A stretch of 64,000 nt of DNA from Anaerolineales bacterium UBA2181. GTDB taxonomy: Bacteria; Chloroflexota; Anaerolineae; Promineifilales; UBA4811. The stretch is from contig DCVT01000019.1 of assembly GCA_002328075.1 (NCBI GenBank), positions 90,900-154,899 on the forward strand, in the 5' to 3' direction. The translations under genes were made by a program, and so were the position numbers. Numbering within the stretch: position 1 is the stretch's first letter; every line of letters starts with the position of its first letter. This document shows, one piece after another, positions 8,542 to 16,813 of this stretch. Below the pieces are notes generated by a model, which was not told where the DNA came from, did not search any database, and worked only from the letters and a program-made list of their open reading frames with translations.

Positions 8542-9744
8542 ATGCATGTTGGCATGCTGACGGATGTGTACAAGCCGGTGGTGAACGGGATCACCAATGC
8601 GATCTCGCTGTGCAAACGCGAGATGGAAGCGGCCGGCCATCAAGTAACCGTATTCACATTTGGACCACAGGAGGATACCGATCACGAGTCCGGCGTCATT
8701 CGCTCGTCTGCCATCCCGATAGCCGACACCGGTTACTCTCTTGGCCTGCTTTATTCGCGCGAGGCACGAGAAAGCCTGCGCCGGATGGACGTGCTGCATG
8801 CCCATCACCCGTTCCTGAGTGGCCGCATGGCGACGCGCTATGGGCATCAGCTGAACCTGCCGGTTTTGTTCACCAACCACACGCGGTATGACCTCTATGC
8901 GAAAACCTACCTACCCATCTTGCCGCCGGCGCTGACCCACGGTGTGCTGGAGGCCTTTATGCCGGCCTTTGCGGCTTTGTGCGACCTGGTCATCGCCCCT
9001 TCCGAGGGGGTCGAGCACGTCTTGCGCGAACTTGGCGTTAACCAGGAGATCGTGGTGATCCCCAACGGGATAGATCTGCAGCGCTTTGATGAACCGTTGG
9101 CAACGGTGCCGCGGTCACGGTTTGGGATACCTGATGACGCGTTGGTGGTGGTGTATTGCGGCCGACTGGCGGCCGAAAAGAACCTCGAGTTCCTGCTCAA
9201 GGCCTTTCGCGGCGTCGCGCAGGCTGTGCCGGATGCTTACCTTCTGATTGTCGGGTCGGGTCCGTTGGAAGAGCATCTGCATCTGGTCGTATCGCAGTTG
9301 CAACGGGTGGTATTTGCGGGCGCTGTGTCCTATCAGGATGTACCCGCTCACCTGGGTTTGGGTGACCTCTTTGCGACGGCGTCGATGACGGAAGTGCATC
9401 CGCTTTCGGTGATAGAAGCAACGGCGGCTGGATTGCCGGTCCTGGCGATTGAATCGCCCGGCATTGACGAAATTGTGCGAGACGGCGTAGACGGCCTGCT
9501 GGTGGATGATGACCTACCCACCTACACCGCCATGATGGTCCGGCTGTTGATGGAGCCTGATCGGCGCGCTGCCATGGCGGTGGCAGCCAGGGAGCGCAGC
9601 CGGCAGTTCGACGTTCGCCACACAGTGGCGTTGCTCTTGGAGCAGTACGAACGACTCGCGGCCGAGTTCCGCCATCGCCCGCCAAAAGAGACGCTATGGG
9701 CCGCCATGGCCCGCGAGGTGCAGCAGGTGTTTGGTGACCTCTGA
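8542..9744 (+). CDS. GT4 family glycosyltransferase (diacylglycerol/phosphatidylinositol-type)
   Basis: The 400-residue protein is a GT-B retaining glycosyltransferase. The N-domain starts with GMLTDVYKPVVNGITNAI, typical of the group that glycosylates membrane lipids. The C-domain has VYCGRLAAEKN, the GSGP loop and an E-x7-E segment (EVHPLSVIEATAAG) that binds the sugar nucleotide phosphates. No membrane segment is present, so it should act at the cytoplasmic face of the membrane. A strong AAGGAGG site precedes the ATG. It overlaps yraN by 11 bases. Donor and acceptor cannot be named from sequence. Confidence 0.9.
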   Translation: MHVGMLTDVYKPVVNGITNAISLCKREMEAAGHQVTVFTFGPQEDTDHESGVIRSSAIPIADTGYSLGLLYSREARESLRRMDVLHAHHPFLSGRMATRYGHQLNLPVLFTNHTRYDLYAKTYLPILPPALTHGVLEAFMPAFAALCDLVIAPSEGVEHVLRELGVNQEIVVIPNGIDLQRFDEPLATVPRSRFGIPDDALVVVYCGRLAAEKNLEFLLKAFRGVAQAVPDAYLLIVGSGPLEEHLHLVVSQLQRVVFAGAVSYQDVPAHLGLGDLFATASMTEVHPLSVIEATAAGLPVLAIESPGIDEIVRDGVDGLLVDDDLPTYTAMMVRLLMEPDRRAAMAVAARERSRQFDVRHTVALLLEQYERLAAEFRHRPPKETLWAAMAREVQQVFGDL

Positions 9745-10105
9745 ACGACGACTGCTCGGACGGCGTGGCGAGTTGCCGGCGGAGGCGCAGCTCCGGGCGT
9801 CTGGTTGCCGCATCGTTGAGCGCAATTATCGGTGCGCTGAGGGGGAGATGGACGTGGTGACCACTCGTGACGCGGTTTGGGTGTTTGTCCAAGTCCGGAC
9901 ACGGCGGGGCTCGCGATGCGGCCGGCCGGAGGAGAGCATTGATCAGGCCAAAGCCGATCGTCTGATACGAATCGGCCAGAGTTACCTGCAGGACCACGCT
10001 ATTGAAGGTGTGGACTGGCGGGTGGATCTGGTGGCGGTGGAGATGGACGCGACAGGTCGGTTATTGCGGGTTGAACAGCTCGAGAGTGCCGTCGGTGGCT
10101 GGTGA
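9734..10105 (+). CDS. YraN/UPF0102 family protein with altered nuclease-like active site
   Basis: This 123-residue protein has the UPF0102 shape: GRRGELPAEAQL, an RNYRCAEGEMD segment and a core strand. UPF0102 proteins resemble Holliday-junction resolvases, with a D ... E-x-K triad in the form FVEVK. Here the first acidic pair (GEMD, residues 37-40) is kept, but the expected E-x-K is Q-V-R (FVQVR, residues 51-55), so metal-dependent cleavage is doubtful. I chose GTG 9734 because AGCAGG lies six bases upstream; TTG 9731 is the alternative. It overlaps the GT4 gene and the start of miaA. Confidence 0.8.
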   Translation: MTSERRLLGRRGELPAEAQLRASGCRIVERNYRCAEGEMDVVTTRDAVWVFVQVRTRRGSRCGRPEESIDQAKADRLIRIGQSYLQDHAIEGVDWRVDLVAVEMDATGRLLRVEQLESAVGGW

Positions 10106-11039
10106 GGGCGTTCCGGACCCACCATTGGTGGTCATAGTCGGACCGACGGCCGTCGGCAAAACGACGCTGTCCATTGAACTGGCGGTCGCGTTGGGCGGCG
10201 AAGTGGTTTCGGCCGATTCGCGACTGGTATACCGTGGGATGGACATCGGCACCGCCAAGCCAACGGTAGAGGAGCGGTCACGCGTGCCGCACCACCTGAT
10301 TGACATAGCCGATCCGGACCAGGTGGTCAGCGTAGCACAGTACCAGCAGTCGGCCTACCAGGCGATCGACAGCATTCATCAAAGGGGCCGGATACCGTTC
10401 CTGGTCGGCGGGAGCGGGCAATATGTCCGGTCGGTCGTCCAGGGGTGGAAGGTGCCTCCGGTGGTGGCCAACCCGGGGCTGCGTTCCGAGTTGGAGGCAC
10501 AGGCCAGGCAGCATGGGGCCGACAGCCTTCACGCCCAGTTGGTCCGTCTGGACCCGACCGGCGCGGCACGGATTGACGCGCGCAACGTCCGCCGGGTGGT
10601 ACGGGCACTGGAGGTGTTCATGACCACCGGCCGGTCGGTCGGCGCCCAGACGAAGAGCCCACCACCCTACCGTCTCTATCAGGTCGGATTTATCCGAGCG
10701 CGACCGGCGTTGTATGCCCGCATCGACGAGCGTATCGATTCCATGCTTCGGAACGGCCTGGTGGATGAGGTGCGCGGGCTCTTGGACGCGGGTTATGGGC
10801 TGGAACTGCCTTCTATGTCGGGCCTTGGATACCGGCAGATCGGATGGTACCTGACGAGCAAGTGGACGCTGGACGAGGCGGTGAGCGGCATGCGACGGGG
10901 GACGCGCCGTTTTGCCCGGCAACAATCCACGTGGTTCCGAGCTGACGACCCTGGGATCCGTTGGTTTGACCTGGCTTGCGACGATGCCGCCGGCGTATTG
11001 CGGTCGGTCTCGCGGTTTCTGGACTTGATGCCGTTGTGA
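10086..11039 (+). CDS. miaA: tRNA dimethylallyltransferase
   Basis: MiaA transfers a dimethylallyl group to A37 of tRNAs that read UNN codons. Visible landmarks are the P-loop GPTAVGKTT, the DSRLVYRGMDIGTAKP segment, HHLIDIADP, FLVGGSGQYV and the C-terminal SGLGYRQIG. Length from the chosen GTG (317 residues) is normal. The start is uncertain: GTG at 10086 or 10095, both overlapping the end of yraN, or TTG 10125; none has a strong ribosome-binding site, which fits translational coupling to yraN. The open frame reaches further upstream but only through yraN. Confidence 0.93.
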   Translation: MPSVAGEGVPDPPLVVIVGPTAVGKTTLSIELAVALGGEVVSADSRLVYRGMDIGTAKPTVEERSRVPHHLIDIADPDQVVSVAQYQQSAYQAIDSIHQRGRIPFLVGGSGQYVRSVVQGWKVPPVVANPGLRSELEAQARQHGADSLHAQLVRLDPTGAARIDARNVRRVVRALEVFMTTGRSVGAQTKSPPPYRLYQVGFIRARPALYARIDERIDSMLRNGLVDEVRGLLDAGYGLELPSMSGLGYRQIGWYLTSKWTLDEAVSGMRRGTRRFARQQSTWFRADDPGIRWFDLACDDAAGVLRSVSRFLDLMPL

Positions 11040-11093
11040 AGGGAAAAGTCGCTTAGTTGAGGACGGAAATTCAACCCGGGTAGCATTTGACCC

Positions 11094-11122
11094 TTGATGA
11101 CAACTGCATCCCGGGATATGAT
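11094..11122 (+). promoter_or_regulatory. Sigma-70-like promoter for the CBS/ACT gene
   Basis: TTGATG (11094-11099) and TATGAT (11117-11122) are 17 bases apart, 42 bases upstream of the ATG at 11165. The match and spacing are good. Confidence 0.55.
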
Positions 11123-11164
11123 ACGGGTATTGGCCGCTTGTCAGTTTGAATCAGGAGGTGGAGC

Positions 11165-11809
11165 ATGTTGGTTGGTGAACGTATGTCTCGACACCCGATC
11201 ACGGTGGAACCCAAGACATCCGTGGTCGAGGCGTTGAACTTGATACGTAACGAAAAGGTCCGGCGCCTTCCGGTCCTTTCCAAGGACGGCAGCCTGATCG
11301 GTATCGTGTCGGAGAAGGATCTTCTCTACGCATCACCCTCGCCGGCGACCAGCCTGTCGGTGTGGGAGATCAATTACCTTCTGTCCAAGCTGACCGTGGC
11401 CGAAGTCATGAAACGAGAAGTCATCACGGTTGGTGAGAATGAAGTCCTGGAAGTGGCAGCCCGCATCATGGCGGACAAGCGGATCGGGAGCCTTCCCGTG
11501 ATGCGCGGCAACCAGTTGGTCGGCATCATCACAGAGACCGATCTGTTCAAGGTCTTTGTTGAGCTGTTCAGCGCCCGGAGCAAAGGGGTGCGGATTTCAG
11601 CTTTGATCCCGGCGGTTAAAGGAGAACTGGCCCGAATAACCGGTGCGGTCGCCGGCCGGGGCGGCAACATCCTGGCGATGGGCACGTTCCTCGGCGAAGA
11701 CCCCACCAATGCCAGGATCACCATGAAGGTGGACGGCGTGCCAATGGCGGAACTGGTGGAGCTGATTACGCCCCTCGTGCAAAAGATGCTGGACGTGCGC
11801 GAGGTCTGA
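11165..11809 (+). CDS. Two-CBS-domain protein with C-terminal ACT-like domain
   Basis: The 214-residue cytoplasmic protein contains two CBS motifs: VGERMSRHPITVEP to GIVSEKDLL (residues 3-60), and VAEVMKREVITVGE to GIITETDLF (about 78-140). The last 70 residues (ARITGAVAGRGGNILAM...) look like an ACT or ACT-like ligand-binding domain. CBS pairs usually sense adenine nucleotides; the target of this sensor is not evident from its neighbours. It has its own promoter and a strong AGGAGGTGGA ribosome-binding site. Its stop lies five bases from the stop of the convergent moeA fusion gene. Confidence 0.88.
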   Translation: MLVGERMSRHPITVEPKTSVVEALNLIRNEKVRRLPVLSKDGSLIGIVSEKDLLYASPSPATSLSVWEINYLLSKLTVAEVMKREVITVGENEVLEVAARIMADKRIGSLPVMRGNQLVGIITETDLFKVFVELFSARSKGVRISALIPAVKGELARITGAVAGRGGNILAMGTFLGEDPTNARITMKVDGVPMAELVELITPLVQKMLDVREV

Positions 11810-11814
11810 TCCTA

Positions 11815-13857
11815 TCAGACGAGCGTGACCCGGCCCATCCGGCTCACGTTGTATCCCGGCATACCGCGCACGGCCGTCCTGAACCGCTCGTCGCTCAGCA
11901 GTTCGAGGAGCGGCTGCAAAAGGTGACTATCGAAATGCTGGAGCGGTATCACCAGGTCATACTGCTCCAACGCCAGCTGGACAAAGTCCAGGCCCAAAGC
12001 GCTGGCGGCTGCTCTGATCCCGAGGCCGAAATCGGCCGCCCCGGCGGCAACCGCGGCCGCCACGGCCAGGTGAGTGAACTCTTGTCGTCGGTAACCGGTG
12101 ACCGATTCCGGTGAGATTCCGCGGCGGCCGAGTTCATAGTCCAACAGCAGCCGAGTCCCTGCGCCGCGCTGCCGATTGACAAAACGTATCTCCTCACGCC
12201 GCAGGTCATCCCAGCCCCAAATTCCCTGCGGGTTACCGGGTGGAACCAGGAAACCCTGGTCTCGTTCCACCAAAGTCACCAACCGGACCTCCTGGTTAGG
12301 CAGGTACCGTCTCACATAGCTGAGGTTGTACTCGCCGCTATCCGGGTCCAGGAGATGAGAACCTGCCAGGTGCGCTTCGCCGCGGCTCAGCGCCACCAAA
12401 CCGCCCAGGCTGCCCACGTGGGCGCTGGAAAGACGGCTCCCCGGGGCTCGCTCAGCTACGTGTTGAGCCAACAGGTCCAGCGTGAGGTCGTGGCTCCCGA
12501 TGGCAACGATGGTGTTTTCGATGGTATGCGGCGCCCGGTACAGCCGGACCCGGACGCGCTCGCCTGCCGCAAGCCCCTCCACAAACCGCGGAATCGTGAC
12601 CGTGCCGTCGGCTCTAACCAGCGTGCTGATGGTACCCGCGCCCCGGCTCAGCGGGGTGGCAACGACCCGGTCGCCCACCTTCCCAACGCTCACCCGGAGG
12701 AATTCGTCGTCGCCCACAGATGAATGCACCTGACGGGTCATGACGGCCTCGATCTCGGGCAACCCGGCCGGCGGTCGGCCCTGCCATCGGTCCAGCAGGG
12801 GCTGCACCAGCATTTCTCCGGTGAGGGCAGCGCTCACGGGATACCCGGGGACTCCGATGATCGGAATTTCATCCGTCGGCGGCTGGCTGCCTTCTCCTCC
12901 CGTGGACCGTGCCCGCCGTACGGTCCCCAGAATGACCGGGTGTCCGGGCCGGACGGCAATCCCATGGACCAGGAGCTGCCCGACGTCGGCGACCACGGAT
13001 GCGGTATAGTCCTCGGTTCCCGCGCTGGACCCGGCGTTCACCAGCACCAGATGGTGGTCTTGGGCTGCCTCCAGCACGGCCGATCGTATTGCAGCGAACT
13101 CGTCAGGAACCGGCTGCCAACGGGTGGCAGCGCCACCCCATTGGGTGATCTGGGCCCCCAGCACGATGCTGTTGAACTCGATGATCTCGCCCGGCTTGAG
13201 GGACCGGGCGTCGGTCACGCTGACAAGTTCCGTGCCGGTGGGAATGATCGCTACCCGCGGCCGCTCTCGCACCAGGACCTGCGTGTGCCCAGATCCGACA
13301 ATGGCCCCGAGATCGACCGGCCGCAAGGTGTGATTGGCGGGCAGAACCAGCTCGGTCGCGACCATATCCTCGCCCATGGGCCGAACGTGCTCCCACGGCG
13401 CCACCGCTGCCCGGATCTCGATGGCTTTTCCGGCGGTCGATCCTCCCAGGACCGGCATTCCCTCGCCGTCCAACAATTGGGTGTGTTCCACCATGATGAC
13501 GGCATCCGCCCACAATGGCAGTGGATGGCCGGTGTTGACCGGAAAGGCGCACCGCTCACGGGCTTCCTCCGCCTGGCCGGCGCCGGTCAGGCGGAGGACG
13601 ACGGGCCTGGTCTCGGTTGCCCCGGCTGTGTCGGCAGCCCGAACCGCATAGCCGTCCATGGCGCTGGCGTGGTAGTGCGGGGCCGACAAGCGTGCCCAGA
13701 TGGGTTGCGCGGTGACCCGCCCGGCTGCCTCTGGCACCGAGACCCACTCGCCTGGAAGCGGTGACCATTTTCCGGCCGCCTGCAGAGCTCCCACAAATCG
13801 CGCCCAGGCATCGGCCAGGGGCACGTCGTGAAGGTACAGGTCTCGCGCTTTCTTCAT
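11815..13857 (-). CDS. moeA: MoeA-like molybdopterin molybdenumtransferase fused to a periplasmic-binding-like (LysR substrate) domain
   Basis: Residues 1 to about 420 are MoeA, with SAMDGYAVRAADT, the IPTGTELV segment and a GVPGYPVSA loop. MoeA inserts molybdate or tungstate into adenylated molybdopterin. The last ~240 residues (from the IGSHDLTLDLLA segment) are a PBP-like domain of the kind fused to MoeA in archaea and Chloroflexota, where it may sense an oxyanion or metabolite. At 680 residues the length fits the fusion. GGAGTC precedes the ATG. It follows a second moeA by 45 bases on the same strand. Confidence 0.92.
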   Translation of the reverse strand: MKKARDLYLHDVPLADAWARFVGALQAAGKWSPLPGEWVSVPEAAGRVTAQPIWARLSAPHYHASAMDGYAVRAADTAGATETRPVVLRLTGAGQAEEARERCAFPVNTGHPLPLWADAVIMVEHTQLLDGEGMPVLGGSTAGKAIEIRAAVAPWEHVRPMGEDMVATELVLPANHTLRPVDLGAIVGSGHTQVLVRERPRVAIIPTGTELVSVTDARSLKPGEIIEFNSIVLGAQITQWGGAATRWQPVPDEFAAIRSAVLEAAQDHHLVLVNAGSSAGTEDYTASVVADVGQLLVHGIAVRPGHPVILGTVRRARSTGGEGSQPPTDEIPIIGVPGYPVSAALTGEMLVQPLLDRWQGRPPAGLPEIEAVMTRQVHSSVGDDEFLRVSVGKVGDRVVATPLSRGAGTISTLVRADGTVTIPRFVEGLAAGERVRVRLYRAPHTIENTIVAIGSHDLTLDLLAQHVAERAPGSRLSSAHVGSLGGLVALSRGEAHLAGSHLLDPDSGEYNLSYVRRYLPNQEVRLVTLVERDQGFLVPPGNPQGIWGWDDLRREEIRFVNRQRGAGTRLLLDYELGRRGISPESVTGYRRQEFTHLAVAAAVAAGAADFGLGIRAAASALGLDFVQLALEQYDLVIPLQHFDSHLLQPLLELLSDERFRTAVRGMPGYNVSRMGRVTLV

Positions 13858-13902
13858 GTAGATGACTCCTGGCCTCCGCTTGCGCCGGCGCTGCGCATCC
13901 GG

Positions 13903-15141
13903 TCAGCGGAAATACCGCACGGTGACCCAGTCGCCGGCAGTCACGCCGCCTGCGTCCAGCGGGATCACAAAGGTGCCATCCGCCCGCACCAACGTGTGAA
14001 TGAGATTGCTCTTGCCGAAAACGGGCTCGGCCCACAACTCGCCGTCACGACTCACGATTCGGGCTGCTATGTGGTCCTCGCGACCCGGCATCGCCGCCAC
14101 GTTCCGGGTGACACGGGCCTGGACCTGACGTGGTTGTGGCGGGTTTTGGCAACCCAGCAGATGATGGATGGTGGGCACAACCAGGAGGTTGAACAGATTC
14201 ATAGCGCTCACCGGGTTGCCCGGAAGTCCAAAAACCGGCTTGTCGTTCACCGCGGCGCCGATGGTGGGCTTGCCCGGCCTGACCGCCACGCCGTGAAACA
14301 GGATTCCCGGCTCTCCCAGGCCGGCTATTACCCGAGCCGTCATGTCGCGCACGCTGACGGAGGATCCCGCCGACAGCACCAGGACATCAGCCAGCGCGAG
14401 TGCCGCCGCGGCCGCATGCTGCAACGCCTCCCACTGGTCGGCAACGATCCCCAGTACGTCAGGCGAGCCGCCTGCGCGGAGGGTCAGCGCGGCGCAGGTA
14501 TGGCTGTTGATGTCCCGGATCTGCCCAGGTTGGAGCTTGCGCTGTGACGGAGAGACTAGCTCGTCCCCCGTCGAAAGCAGCGCGACTCGCGGTCTGGTCA
14601 CCACCGGTATCTCTGCCAGGCCAAACGCGAGCAACGCGCCGATGTCCTGCGGTCGCAGCCAATGCCCGGAGGGCAGAATCTGCCCGCCTTTCGCCATGTC
14701 CTCTCCCACCTGGATCACATTCTCGCCGAGGGCCACCGATTTCAGCACCTCCACCTCGGCATCGCCCAGGGGCTGGGTATCCTCGATGGGAACCACCGCG
14801 TCGGCCGCCTCCGGCAGGTGACCCCCGGTATGGATCACGGCAGCCTCGCCCGGACGCAGGTCAACGGTGGCCGATTGGCCCATCAGAACCTCACCAACGA
14901 TGGAGAGCATGGCCGGGAGCGAAGCGCTGGCGCCATGCGTGTCGGCCGACCGGACCGCGAATCCGTCCATGGTACCGCGTCGAAAGAAGGGCAAGGGGTG
15001 CGGCGCCATCACCGGCGCGGCGGTAACCCGATCCAGAGCCTCGCTGGTGGGCACCAGTTCGCCGGCGCCGAGCGGATTCACGTGTCGGAGCATCAGCTCC
15101 AAGGCCTCGGCCGGCGGACGCACGTTGTGAAAGATGCTCAT
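13903..15141 (-). CDS. moeA: Molybdopterin molybdenumtransferase MoeA (second copy, no fusion)
   Basis: A standard-length MoeA of 412 residues with RRGTMDGFAVRSADTHG, VIHTGGHLPEAADAVVP, LSTGDELV and the conserved FGLPGNPVSAM loop, followed by the C-terminal beta-barrel domain IV. I use ATG 15141, where homology begins; the frame opens 19 codons earlier at 15198, overlapping the preceding gene. Two MoeA paralogs side by side often divide labour, for example molybdenum versus tungsten insertion, but nothing here shows which. No other molybdopterin gene is in the window. Confidence 0.94.
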   Translation of the reverse strand: MSIFHNVRPPAEALELMLRHVNPLGAGELVPTSEALDRVTAAPVMAPHPLPFFRRGTMDGFAVRSADTHGASASLPAMLSIVGEVLMGQSATVDLRPGEAAVIHTGGHLPEAADAVVPIEDTQPLGDAEVEVLKSVALGENVIQVGEDMAKGGQILPSGHWLRPQDIGALLAFGLAEIPVVTRPRVALLSTGDELVSPSQRKLQPGQIRDINSHTCAALTLRAGGSPDVLGIVADQWEALQHAAAAALALADVLVLSAGSSVSVRDMTARVIAGLGEPGILFHGVAVRPGKPTIGAAVNDKPVFGLPGNPVSAMNLFNLLVVPTIHHLLGCQNPPQPRQVQARVTRNVAAMPGREDHIAARIVSRDGELWAEPVFGKSNLIHTLVRADGTFVIPLDAGGVTAGDWVTVRYFR

Positions 15142-15172
15142 TCGCCCGGTCTTGAGGTGTGGATGCAGCTCG

Positions 15173-15634
15173 CTAGCGGTTCTGAATCGACCAGTCAAAA
15201 CCTATCTCGCGGTCGTCCCAAGGGATGCGTTCCTCGTCCGGGTCAGCCCGGTTGTAGGAGCGGGTCACATGATAAAAGAGGATGACCGGTTTAGTGCCGA
15301 GAACCTGGTACCCGTGCGCCACACCGATCGGAATGAGGATCAAAACCGGGCTATCCTCACCGGCATAGATGACCTGGGTCTGCCGGTAGGTCGGCGAATC
15401 AAGCCGAACGTCGTGCAGGACCACGCGTGCCATTCCATCGGCCACGTACCAGAGATCTTGCTGGTGGCGGTGCCAATGAAAGGCCTTGACCACTCCGGGG
15501 TATGTCTTGGTAACCGACGTCTGACCAAAGCGGCTCAGCAGCCCATCGTCATCTCGCAACACCTCGCGAAAAAAGCCTCGATCATCCGAGTGCGTCACCA
15601 GCTGTTTGATCACAACGTCGTGTATCGTGCCCAT
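15173..15634 (-). CDS. RmlC-like dTDP-4-dehydrorhamnose 3,5-epimerase family cupin
   Basis: This 153-residue cupin has the start and core of RmlC/WxcM-type sugar epimerases: an N-terminal THSDDRGFFREVLR segment, the FHWHRHQQDLWYVADG strand pair and a late IPIGVAHGYQVL. Members epimerise C3/C5 of dTDP-4-keto sugars for surface glycans. It is shorter than full RmlC (about 180 residues), and the active-site strand is altered relative to the usual GLHxQ pattern, so a related isomerase is possible. Its ATG abuts the fabL stop with no gap (TAG-ATG), showing cotranscription. Confidence 0.8.
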   Translation of the reverse strand: MGTIHDVVIKQLVTHSDDRGFFREVLRDDDGLLSRFGQTSVTKTYPGVVKAFHWHRHQQDLWYVADGMARVVLHDVRLDSPTYRQTQVIYAGEDSPVLILIPIGVAHGYQVLGTKPVILFYHVTRSYNRADPDEERIPWDDREIGFDWSIQNR

Positions 15635-16435
15635 CTATTGCCACCCATTTTTCGTGCCGTGATCGATACGGTGGCCCAGAGTGTATCCACCGTCCACAAC
15701 GATTACCTGACCGCGGATCATGGTCGCCTCGGGAGTGCAAAGAAACGCCACTACGTTGGCAACGTCGTCTGGCGTCACCAACCGGCCGGCCGGGGTCTCG
15801 GCAGTCACACGGTTGACTGTTTCGTCCAGGTCCTGCACCAGATCGCGAAAGTGTAGCAACGCCTCAGTAGCTGCCATGCCGGGTGAGACGGCGTTCACGG
15901 ATATGTGGTGGACAGCCAATTCAACCGCCAGGTAGCGCGTCAACGCCTCCAGCGCGGCCTTGGACGCGCCGACCACCACATAGTCCGGCAGCACCCGCTG
16001 GGAACCCATGCTGGTGACATTGACGATGCAGCCACCGCCGTTCCTGGTCATCAGGGGCACGGCATGCTGGGCCCCAAAAAGGGCCGAGCGAGCATTGATG
16101 TTAAAGGTCCATTCCCAACCGCGCGGCTTTTGCTCCATGACAGGGCGGTTGTAGCCCGAAGCGGCGTTATTCACCAATACATCCAGCCGGCCGTATTCCT
16201 GATCGGTGGCGGAAAACAGCGCCGCCAGCTGGTCCAACTCGCCCACATTGGCCTTGAAGACCAGCGCGTGTCGACCCAACCGGCGTACCTCATCGGCCGT
16301 CTCATCAGCCGCGGTCCTGTGCCGCAGATAGTTGATGACCAGATGATAACCGTCGCGAGCCAATCGCAAAGCGATTGCCCGGCCGATTCCTCGTCCCGAG
16401 CCGGTCACCAGTGCTACACGATCCACGGAATCCAT
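15635..16435 (-). CDS. fabL: Enoyl-[acyl-carrier-protein] reductase, FabL type (ENR III)
   Basis: A classical 266-residue SDR with the Rossmann motif TGSGRGIG. Its strongest resemblance, from memory, is to Bacillus FabL: LDVLVNNAASGYNRPVME, the WTFNINARSALFGAQ stretch and KAALEALTRYLAVEL. It carries the enoyl-reductase spacing Y-x6-K (YVVVGASK), not the Y-x3-K of ketoreductases. FabL reduces trans-2-enoyl-ACP with NADPH in the last step of fatty-acid elongation and is less sensitive to triclosan than FabI. The start is ATG 16435. The C-terminal VDGGYTLGH is typical of SDRs. No other fab gene lies nearby. Confidence 0.88.
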   Translation of the reverse strand: MDSVDRVALVTGSGRGIGRAIALRLARDGYHLVINYLRHRTAADETADEVRRLGRHALVFKANVGELDQLAALFSATDQEYGRLDVLVNNAASGYNRPVMEQKPRGWEWTFNINARSALFGAQHAVPLMTRNGGGCIVNVTSMGSQRVLPDYVVVGASKAALEALTRYLAVELAVHHISVNAVSPGMAATEALLHFRDLVQDLDETVNRVTAETPAGRLVTPDDVANVVAFLCTPEATMIRGQVIVVDGGYTLGHRIDHGTKNGWQ

Positions 16436-16813
16436 GAGTGCCCAGTCCAGCGTGGCAGCCATTCTAACCAGCGCCGGACAGGCTGTCAAGCACCCCGCAC
16501 ACCTGAGCTGGGGGGGTCTTGCGCAAAGTGGTCATGGTAAAGCCGTTCCAGGTGGCCTCACAAAGCAATGCCACCCGGTGACCCGACAGCATGGAAATTG
16601 AAGCGTTCACCAAGGTCAAGACTGCGATCCTGGGCTCTTCCGGATGCCTGCAGAGGGCTCGGACGCATCGGTGCCGTCGGCCACCCCTACGCGACAAATC
16701 TCTATGGCGTAGCCATATTGTGATTGGCAGCCAGCGTCCTATGCGGTATAATCGCTGCCTGGCGATAGGTCGGCCAGGTGGACGGGCCGGCCGATATCTG
16801 ACTGAGATAATCA
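16436..16813. other. 378-base intergenic region between divergent fabL and the MBL-fold gene
   Basis: Apart from a near-consensus plus-strand promoter at 16724-16752, I see no RNA gene or convincing short CDS. A minus-strand open frame spans it (16464-16814), but its composition is Arg-rich at one end, it has no ribosome-binding site and it resembles no family I know. Confidence 0.5.
16724..16752 (+). promoter_or_regulatory. Near-consensus sigma-70 promoter for the MBL-fold gene and the following TPR gene
   Basis: TTGGCA (16724-16729) and TATAAT (16747-16752) are separated by exactly 17 bases, 61 bases upstream of the ATG at 16814. The -10 is perfect and the -35 matches five of six bases. 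Confidence 0.75.

Noticed and set aside
9005..9400. Minus-strand frames opposite the GT4 gene as small proteins
   Set aside because: They overlap the strongly coding GT4 gene and have no start signals or recognisable motifs.
12724..13764. 346-codon plus-strand frame opposite moeA
   Set aside because: Gly/Pro/Asp/His-rich antisense shadow; the MoeA motifs on the minus strand explain the region.
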